Source: Spirochaetes bacterium GWF1_51_8 (GTDB lineage: Bacteria > Spirochaetota > Brevinematia > Brevinematales > GWF1-51-8). Taken from it: a stretch of DNA of 56,854 bases. The translations under genes and the position numbers were made by a program. The notes below the pieces were generated by a model. It was given only the letters and a program-made list of their open reading frames with translations, ran no database searches and was not told the origin of the DNA. The stretch spans positions 1 to 56,854 of the forward strand of contig MIBE01000063.1 of assembly GCA_001829415.1 (NCBI GenBank). Reading direction: 5' to 3'. Positions within the stretch are counted from its first letter, which is position 1. Each line of letters starts with the position of its first letter. Below, in pieces: positions 50,749 to 56,854 of this stretch.

Positions 50749-52488
50749 ATGAGCGAAGAGATCAGGATAGAGGGTTTTACACGGGACGATTTTCCCAATG
50801 CACGTGTCACACGGGGCAGCGCGAATGTCACTTTGCATTCCATCCAGCCGTATAAGGAAGCGGAGCGTATCGCCTCGCGCCTTAATCCCGGGATCGAATG
50901 GTATTTCGTCGCGGGTTTCGGGATGGGCTATATTGTCGAGACTCTCCTGAAAAATCCTTCCGCTCAGATACTCGTCTTCGAGCCGTTAACAGAAATAATC
51001 GATCACGCGAAAAGCTCGCGTGACCTGACAAAGCTCCTTTCGGATAAAAGGCTCCATATCATCGGCGATGTGGACGAGATCGTACCGTTCTTGGAATCCC
51101 GCGATATCCGCGAAGTCAACTACTACCTTCACAGGCCGTATTCCCTTTTGTTCCCGGAAATCTTCACCGGTATGGAAGGCATCCTCACATCGTACCTTTC
51201 GAAACGCCAGATCAATAAGAACACGCTGAAGCGTTTCAGGATGGTCTGGCTGAGGAATATGATTAAGAATTTACGTTATTACTATGCCCTGCCGGGAATT
51301 AATCACCTACGCCACCCGTTCGCGGGGAAACCCGCGCTGATTGTCGGGGCTGGGCCGTCGCTCGCGAAGAATATCGAGGCGATAGCGGAATCCGCCGACA
51401 GGATGGCGATCATCGCGACAGATACCGCGCTCCCGATGCTGGGCGCCTACGGGATAGTCCCCGATTTTACTGTCAGCGCCGACCCGCAGGACAAGAACAC
51501 ACTCTATCTCCTCTACTCCGGGAATCCCGCGACAACGCTCGTTATCGACGCCGCAGGGTCGTTCCTCACTTTCTCGAAATTCCGCCCCGCGCGCACATTC
51601 CTCTACGACTCGTTTTTTCCGATCTACCGCGAACTTTCGCCGTTATGGGGTGAAAAGGGCGATTTAAAATCCGGCGGCTCCGTTTCGACAACCGCGTTCG
51701 ATCTCGCGAGATTCCTTAAATGCTCGCCCATCATTTTCGCCGGGCAAGACTTGGCGTTCTCGGGTAAGAAAACCCATTTCCACGGCAACGTCCTCGAGGA
51801 CTTTCTCTTCCACCGGATCGACCGTTTGCATACCTACGACAACTACCATTCGCGGACATTGATCTTCTCGGACAGGATCATGATCGACGGATATGCCGGC
51901 GGGAAAGTACCGACGGACAGGAAATTTCTGACGTTTCTCGAATGGTTCAAGCGGGAGATCGCGGCGACCGGTGTCCCGGTAGTCAACGCTACCGAGGGCG
52001 GCGCGTTCATCCCCGGCGCTGAGCATATCCCGTTCGCGGAAGTCCGCGCGAAATACCTCGCAAGCCCTATCGACAAAACGTCCACCGTCGAATATACCGC
52101 GCCTGAAAATCCGGTCTACCCTGAGTATTTCCTCGATGTTGCCGCGGAGTGCGCACGTCTCATCCCGCTCGCGCAGGCCGCCTATTCCGCATCGTTACGC
52201 GCGGCGGACGATTTCAGGTGGAAACGCGACATATCGGGTAATTTCAAGCCGATGAACGATTTCGACCGCGCGGTGCTCACCGCCCTTAAGGCCGGGAATG
52301 CCGTCAGCCGTTTTATCGAACTGGCCATGCAGGAATCGATCGAGAGGATCATGGATTCATCGTCAAATTCTAAGGAGATTTCCGGGGACATCATCGATGG
52401 GTGGAAAGGGCTTTACGGCGACGCCCTTCTCAGTCTCAGGAAAGTCCGTCACCTTCTGTCAAAGGCCGAGGCGCTCAGTTCTTCTTGA
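50749..52488 (+). CDS. DUF115 / MptE-like protein (Maf, motility accessory factor type)
   Basis: This 579-residue cytoplasmic protein belongs to the DUF115 group, often called motility accessory factors and linked to flagellin or other glycosylation with nonulosonic acids. The central domain (about 195-410) begins ALIVGAGPSLAKNIEAI and continues IIATDTALPMLGAYGIVPDF, typical of the family. Later come SGGSVSTTAFDLARFLKC and FAGQDLAFSGKKTHF. The N-terminal part also looks nucleotide-fold-like (WYFVAGFGMGYIVETL). It overlaps the convergent PilX-like gene by 14 bases. The target here is not known; a surface glycoprotein is plausible. Confidence 0.85.
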   Translation: MSEEIRIEGFTRDDFPNARVTRGSANVTLHSIQPYKEAERIASRLNPGIEWYFVAGFGMGYIVETLLKNPSAQILVFEPLTEIIDHAKSSRDLTKLLSDKRLHIIGDVDEIVPFLESRDIREVNYYLHRPYSLLFPEIFTGMEGILTSYLSKRQINKNTLKRFRMVWLRNMIKNLRYYYALPGINHLRHPFAGKPALIVGAGPSLAKNIEAIAESADRMAIIATDTALPMLGAYGIVPDFTVSADPQDKNTLYLLYSGNPATTLVIDAAGSFLTFSKFRPARTFLYDSFFPIYRELSPLWGEKGDLKSGGSVSTTAFDLARFLKCSPIIFAGQDLAFSGKKTHFHGNVLEDFLFHRIDRLHTYDNYHSRTLIFSDRIMIDGYAGGKVPTDRKFLTFLEWFKREIAATGVPVVNATEGGAFIPGAEHIPFAEVRAKYLASPIDKTSTVEYTAPENPVYPEYFLDVAAECARLIPLAQAAYSASLRAADDFRWKRDISGNFKPMNDFDRAVLTALKAGNAVSRFIELAMQESIERIMDSSSNSKEISGDIIDGWKGLYGDALLSLRKVRHLLSKAEALSSS

Positions 52489-54436
52489 CAGACTGGATGT
52501 TGACCGGCATAGGGAAATAGGAGAAAGGTTCCTTATCGAGATAGTCGCGGATCCCGCGATAGTAAATATAATTCTTTTCAAACATCGGCAGGCTCATCGC
52601 GTTCTGCGCGAACTCGCAGGAGAAGATCACGCTCCCGTAGATCGTCACGGGATAATTGTTCAATTCGCCCGACTCCGAAACAGGGTAGAGTTCGTCCAGC
52701 GGAGTATAGATCGCCACCTTGAACAAGTCGCTCTTCGTGGGCTCCTTCGGACGGTACAGCCAGACCCCGGCACCCGATGCGATCAGGACGGGTTCGCCCT
52801 TTTTATTCGGATTGATATTGATTAAATAGATGTTTCGCGTGGAGATGATCGCGAGCGGAGAACGGGCCGTTCCCTTGACAATCAGCGGGACAGTCGCCAT
52901 GATGACCCCGTTCTGAGGATAGTTCTGAATCGCGTCGAGATCGAGAAGCACGGCTTCCTCGTTCAGGTCGATGAACACCCCGGTTCCCTCGGGCGGCGGG
53001 GATTTCTTAAGATAGAACGCGGGCGGGTCCTGCACCACCTGCACATCCGCTCCCGGGAACGGCGGGGTCTCGAACATCACCTGCTCGCCGAAACTCGAGA
53101 GCGCGACTGTCCGCATCCCGCCGACATAGAAATATATCCTTCCCATACCGGGGACGAAGTTGAACGCCATCGTGTTCCCGTCCCCGCGCCCGATATCCTG
53201 AGTGAACTTTTTATAGAAGGCGGGCGTCGTCAGCTTGACCATTTTTTCATACGGATAGTAGTCGAAGTCGGAACCCGGCAGAAGGTGGTTCGCGAAAATA
53301 GGCTCCTCGAGGAACACCATATCCACCGTCTCGTCCAGAGAAATATACGACCACAATTTAGCGCCTATCCCATAGTATCCGAAGAGCCGATAGGCTTCCT
53401 CGGGAAAAAAGAGCTGAACCGGCATCTCCGAACCTTTCAGGATCAGCCTGCCGTTCTCGACCCCGAAGAACATATCCGGCCCTTGCGGACCGTAGTAATA
53501 GGCGTAATCGGGCGAGACGATATTTTGGTATTTCAGTCCCGACGAGGTCTTTTTTACATAGACGTGATAGACGAGATCGGTATCCACCGGAAACCGAGTG
53601 GTGTAGCCGTTACCGAAACCGACCAGTTCCTTCCAGCTCGTCATCGAGTTTACCACATGCTTCGTGTCATGGAACGAATAGTCGCGGATTATCCACGCGG
53701 CTTCGACATAACGGTAATAACTCTGCCAAATTGACGCGAACGACGGCGGGACGATTGTGCTCAGGGTCGCGTTTTTTACCATCGACTGCGAGAAGGAAAT
53801 TTCTTTCGGGGAGGAGTTGACGCTGAGGTATTGATCGTTGATCATATCGGCGAGGTCGCGTTCGAAATAGACCGGATTCATATCAGGCGCCTCGCCGGAG
53901 TATTCGATCTTCGGGATATACGCCCCGGCGGTGTACCAGTAGAACGAGCTCCCGCCGTCCTCGGAAATGACCGACAGTTTGCCCTTAGTCGCTATATCGC
54001 CGACAACTATCATATCCTGCACAATGGAAGCGGATTTGTCCGAATTGATGAACCAGACATAGTCGAAAAGATTGAGACGTGAAAACTCGACCGTGATCCG
54101 CACAGGCGCCTGGTTTTTCCAGTTCATCTGCGCGTTCAGGGAATATAAGTCCTTGGATATTCGTTTGATCTCGAAGGTATAAAGCTGATCTTTACCGTCG
54201 ATCTTCTCGGACTGCGAGAAAGCCCCGAGTTTCAACGGGCTTTTTCCTTGAATGATATAATCGAAGTATTCCTGGATACGTCCCTGCAGAAACCAGTATC
54301 CGCGTGAAACTTCCGCGTCATGGAGGGTATTGAAAAATGAGAATTGGGCGATCGTCATCACGGATACCGCTATCAGCAGCAGCACTCCGACTGTGACAAG
54401 CGATACTGCGGTGATAGAGGAACGGAGACGCTTCAT
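52475..54436 (-). CDS. PilX-like single-pass membrane protein, probable pilus/secretion component
   Basis: This 653-residue protein begins with a short positive head and one long helix (MKRLRSSITAVSLVTVGVLL), as in PilX or other pilus-assembly proteins. The large exported part has beta-rich segments (for example SIVQDMIVVGDIATKGKLSV and IYLININPNKKGEPV). These resemble right-handed beta-helix or DUF4900-like stretches in pilus-associated proteins, but I cannot prove the family. It starts two bases after the upstream secretin gene ends, so the two belong to one unit. The ribosome site is weak, consistent with coupling. Confidence 0.55.
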   Translation of the reverse strand: MKRLRSSITAVSLVTVGVLLLIAVSVMTIAQFSFFNTLHDAEVSRGYWFLQGRIQEYFDYIIQGKSPLKLGAFSQSEKIDGKDQLYTFEIKRISKDLYSLNAQMNWKNQAPVRITVEFSRLNLFDYVWFINSDKSASIVQDMIVVGDIATKGKLSVISEDGGSSFYWYTAGAYIPKIEYSGEAPDMNPVYFERDLADMINDQYLSVNSSPKEISFSQSMVKNATLSTIVPPSFASIWQSYYRYVEAAWIIRDYSFHDTKHVVNSMTSWKELVGFGNGYTTRFPVDTDLVYHVYVKKTSSGLKYQNIVSPDYAYYYGPQGPDMFFGVENGRLILKGSEMPVQLFFPEEAYRLFGYYGIGAKLWSYISLDETVDMVFLEEPIFANHLLPGSDFDYYPYEKMVKLTTPAFYKKFTQDIGRGDGNTMAFNFVPGMGRIYFYVGGMRTVALSSFGEQVMFETPPFPGADVQVVQDPPAFYLKKSPPPEGTGVFIDLNEEAVLLDLDAIQNYPQNGVIMATVPLIVKGTARSPLAIISTRNIYLININPNKKGEPVLIASGAGVWLYRPKEPTKSDLFKVAIYTPLDELYPVSESGELNNYPVTIYGSVIFSCEFAQNAMSLPMFEKNYIYYRGIRDYLDKEPFSYFPMPVNIQSVKKN

Positions 54437-54438
54437 GT

Positions 54439-55866
54439 TTATTTCATTTCCGAAATATTCGTGAGCCCCGCGTGTTTTAAAACTTCGGGCGATACGAACT
54501 GAAGGCCCGTGTTTCCCGCGCCGATATCGATAATATGGGGCGTCAGGAAGATCACCAGTTCCGAACGGATCACCGTGTCGACGGAATGCGAGAAGAGGAA
54601 ACGCAGAATTGGAATCTCGCCCAGAATCGGGACGGCGTTTACATCCGAAGTCTCTTCGGTACGGATGAGGCCGCCCAGTATCAATGTCTGCCCGTTCTTG
54701 GCGATAGCGTTACAGTTGATTTCGGTCGTGATCTTCTTCGGCGCGTTCTCCGACGAAGTGATCGCGATATTCTGGTACGAGCTCATTTCACCGATGATCG
54801 ACAGTTTGACTTCGCCGGTGGGAGTGATAGTCGGCTCGACTTCCAGCTTGATACCCACGTCGAGAAATTCGATCTGTGAGGTCAGATCGGCTGTCTGAGC
54901 GCTCTTGACGATACTCTTGATATAAGGAACTTTGCTTCCGATATGGATGACCGCTTTTCCGCGATTAAGCGCGAGAACCTGCGGCTGAGAAACGAGTTTA
55001 ATTTTATAATTGTGCGCGAGCGCGGAGATTAGCGCATCCACGCTAATATGCGAGTCATCGAACGTCTTACTCGCGGAGATGTTCATATTCTCGCCCGACC
55101 CGACACCGGCATCCGGGGAAAACATGAAATTCAGGTTGACTGCGTCGCCGAGGTTTAACGCCTGCCATTTGATCCCGATCTCGTCCTTGTCCTCGAGATC
55201 CACCTGTACCATTTTCGTCTCGATGATTACCATCAACGGCAGGGACGAGACTTCCTTAAATAACGCATCGATTCTATCGAAATTGTCCGGGACGTCCACG
55301 ACCATGATCTTCGACGATTGCGCGTCCACCGAGACCTGTCCCACACCTGGAGTGAGAAGCGGCTTGATGACCGTCACGAAATTCTTCAGGTCGATAATCG
55401 AGGCGTCATAGGTCTTCGTGACCAGATAGGTTTTCTGGAGTTCGCTCTTATATTCGCTAAGGTTCAATATCTTGATAATATTTCCCTGCTCGAGATAATA
55501 TATCCCGTGGGTGGAAAGAATAGCGAGAAACGCGTCCTGCATGGATGCGTTTTTAAACGACGCTGTGACCATCGCGCTCACATTCGGACTGACAATGAAA
55601 TTCAGTCCCGACTGCATCGCAAAACTCTGGATTACATCCTTGATCGGCATACCTTGGTAGGTGGCGGTGATTTCGCCTTTCATCTGTTCAAGCAGTTTGC
55701 CCTTCACCTGGATGATCGACCCGCCAGATCCGCCGCCGGATTGATCGGTCTGCTCGATCCCGGGAGGCCCGCCGGGCATCGACATACTCGGCTGTTGGGA
55801 GTAGCTCAATACTGAAAGGAACAACAGACTGACAAGAGTCAACCAGCATTTATGCACCAGTTTCAT
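54439..55866 (-). CDS. Secretin of type II secretion / type IV pilus family
   Basis: Secretins form the outer-membrane gate for pili or secreted proteins. This 475-residue protein has a signal peptide (MKLVHKCWLTLVSLLFLSVL), a Gly/Pro-rich linker, an N0/STN-like domain (about 60-135, with ITATYQGMPIKDVIQSFAM) and an N1-type domain (140-215). The secretin core carries VPILGEIPILRFLFSH and ELVIFLTPHII. It is short, with fewer N-domains than GspD or PilQ. ATG 55866 follows GAGGCGGTAGATAA. No assembly ATPase or inner-membrane platform gene is in view, so type cannot be fixed. Confidence 0.9.
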   Translation of the reverse strand: MKLVHKCWLTLVSLLFLSVLSYSQQPSMSMPGGPPGIEQTDQSGGGSGGSIIQVKGKLLEQMKGEITATYQGMPIKDVIQSFAMQSGLNFIVSPNVSAMVTASFKNASMQDAFLAILSTHGIYYLEQGNIIKILNLSEYKSELQKTYLVTKTYDASIIDLKNFVTVIKPLLTPGVGQVSVDAQSSKIMVVDVPDNFDRIDALFKEVSSLPLMVIIETKMVQVDLEDKDEIGIKWQALNLGDAVNLNFMFSPDAGVGSGENMNISASKTFDDSHISVDALISALAHNYKIKLVSQPQVLALNRGKAVIHIGSKVPYIKSIVKSAQTADLTSQIEFLDVGIKLEVEPTITPTGEVKLSIIGEMSSYQNIAITSSENAPKKITTEINCNAIAKNGQTLILGGLIRTEETSDVNAVPILGEIPILRFLFSHSVDTVIRSELVIFLTPHIIDIGAGNTGLQFVSPEVLKHAGLTNISEMK

Positions 55867-55946
55867 TTATCTACCGCCTCGTAGTATCTATATTAAATCA
55901 TAGGCTCTTACCGAGTATTTGTCAAGCTGCCCGCCGAAATACCCAG

Positions 55947-56384
55947 TTAAAAGTTCAGGAATACCTTCGAATTCTGAAGCGCGCTCTGCACTTCCGCGAT
56001 CCCCGCCTGGTTATTCGAGAGCCGGATTATCGATTCCCCTATAGCGGACTGGAATTCCCCGAATACCTTGATCTTTTCGCCGATCAGGGCGCTCAGTCCT
56101 TCTTCAGCCTTCGCTTTCTGATCCGGGGTGAGCTTGTTCGTCTCGACCGCCGCATTATAGATATCGATGCACTTCTTCGAATCGTCGGTGGTCTGGTTGA
56201 TAAACGACGCAATCTCGCCGGAGACCGACGAGGCTTTTATCTGTCCAGTACCGCTTTTTACTGTTTCGATCATTTTCTGAAGCGCGCCTTTCATTTTCTC
56301 ACCGGCGCTTTCTACGGGATTCGCGCATGAAACAAAAGCCGCCGCGAAAGCGATTAAAAAGCCCGCGGTAATTTTATTGATCAT
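55947..56384 (-). CDS. Small helical lipoprotein of unknown function
   Basis: This 145-residue lipoprotein (lipobox AFVSC) is mainly alpha-helical after the signal, with AGEKMKGALQKMIETVKSG and KAKAEEGLSALIGEKIKVFG, rich in Lys/Glu/Ala and possibly coiled. ATG 56384 sits after GGAGATATC; a TTG codon directly before it could also serve. It lies 34 bases downstream of another helical protein (56419), so they may be one unit. The role cannot be inferred from sequence. The secretin gene follows after 80 bases. Confidence 0.65.
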   Translation of the reverse strand: MINKITAGFLIAFAAAFVSCANPVESAGEKMKGALQKMIETVKSGTGQIKASSVSGEIASFINQTTDDSKKCIDIYNAAVETNKLTPDQKAKAEEGLSALIGEKIKVFGEFQSAIGESIIRLSNNQAGIAEVQSALQNSKVFLNF

Positions 56385-56418
56385 CAAGATATCTCCTTAG
56401 ATAGTACGGAACAAAACC

Positions 56419-56854
56419 CTATTTTTCATCCGTCTTCTTGAACCCGGCGATACGCAGCTGATCCCAGAAAGAAACAATCAGCTTGGATAAGCCGTCGGCG
56501 GCGGTCTTCAATTCCGCTTTTTCATCAGCCGTGCCCTTGACACCGGACTCATATGCGGTATACACGGTTGCAAAATCGTTCTTTACAGTGTCAAGGCTGT
56601 CCATCGAAGTCAGCATCGATCCGGCTACAACATTCCATTGTTCGATATTCAGGTTTGCTTCCTTCAATTTGCTCAGGAACAGCGCATTCTTTTTTTCAAA
56701 ATTGGTTTTTGTATTATTCATAAGCGTCACCGCTTCCGCGATAGGGAGGGATGCGATCAGCTTATCGTTCACCTGCTTAACCATATCGGAGGTCTGGGCA
56801 AGGTCGCCCTTAAGACCGATAGAAAGCTCGGTAACACGGCCGGCATCCACAGCG
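56419..56854 (-). CDS. Helical protein, N-terminus cut by the window edge
   Basis: At least 144 residues of an open frame run from the window end to TAG-type closure at 56419. The frame is still open at 56854, so the real start lies outside. The visible part is almost all helix, with TSDMVKQVNDKLIASLPIAEAV and NTKTNFEKKNALFLSKLKEA-like stretches, probably forming a helical bundle. No family is recognisable. A GTG at 56848-56850 could start it but has no visible ribosome site. It is probably co-transcribed with the lipoprotein gene at 55947. Confidence 0.6.
   Translation of the reverse strand, partial: AVDAGRVTELSIGLKGDLAQTSDMVKQVNDKLIASLPIAEAVTLMNNTKTNFEKKNALFLSKLKEANLNIEQWNVVAGSMLTSMDSLDTVKNDFATVYTAYESGVKGTADEKAELKTAADGLSKLIVSFWDQLRIAGFKKTDEK

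Noticed and set aside
50086..50838. Minus-strand open frame of 250 codons
   Set aside because: Antisense to the penicillin-binding protein and its KTG motif region; a shadow frame.

Overview
The window reads as a gene-dense, roughly balanced-GC chromosome segment from a diderm (Gram-negative type) bacterium. It contains several probable outer-membrane beta-barrels, a LolA-like carrier, many lipoproteins with clear lipoboxes, a type IV pilus/type II secretion secretin and a phosphate porin. The mixture of a DUF115/Maf-type protein, PilZ, SpoIIE-type phosphatase, STAS and many lineage-specific lipoproteins would fit a spirochaete or a neighbouring uncultured phylum. That placement is inference and only moderately secure. 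I saw no rRNA, tRNA, CRISPR array, insertion sequence or phage gene, and no gene-free stretch longer than about 300 bases.

Region by region. (1) 1-8145, + strand: the end of a GntR (YtrA-like) regulator, a CcmA-type ATPase, a LolD/MacB-type ATPase, two FtsX-type permeases, a LolA-like periplasmic protein, a porin-like beta-barrel and an ABC-2 permease, closed by a hairpin terminator. This looks like one trans-envelope export operon. (2) 8165-12015: a tandem-DUF4389 membrane protein, a beta-carbonic anhydrase and two secreted barrel-like proteins. (3) 12012-15819, - strand: mutS downstream of, and overlapping, a TPR/SPOR protein. (4) 15906-25836, - strand: a complete phosphate-starvation module (phoB, phoR, a CBS-SpoIIE phosphatase, pstS, a porin, pstC, pstA, pstB, phoU). 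TTAACA-type direct repeats with an 11-bp period lie in front of pstS and pstC.

(5) 25907-31698: mixed housekeeping and unknown genes (lipoprotein, hotdog thioesterase, CotH-family protein, methyltransferase, small barrel, ankyrin protein, amidohydrolase). (6) 31793-40174, - strand: a probable long transcription unit running SixA phosphatase, beta-propeller protein, unknown membrane protein, radical SAM protein, ferritin-like protein, aroB and a VWA lipoprotein. (7) 40343-43496, + strand: a GH13 amylase lipoprotein under a promoter with an 18-bp perfect palindrome in its spacer, then two peptidyl-prolyl isomerases (cyclophilin and parvulin). (8) 43514-47693, - strand: a seven-gene envelope operon (SH3-like lipoprotein, FecR lipoprotein, STAS protein, three small paralogues resembling chagasin/I42 inhibitors, beta-propeller). 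This is one of the two most novel-looking units.

(9) 47833-52488, + strand: TPR protein, receiver-like/PilZ protein, class B penicillin-binding protein and DUF115 protein. (10) 52475-56854, - strand: a PilX-like protein, a secretin and two small helical secreted proteins, the last cut by the window edge.

The most interesting targets for follow-up are the mixed ABC/FtsX/LolA/barrel operon, the seven-gene lipoprotein operon with the inhibitor-like triplet, the Pho-box arrangement with a porin and a CBS phosphatase carrying an Asp-to-Asn change, and the promoter-embedded palindromes at 8.8 and 40.35 kb.
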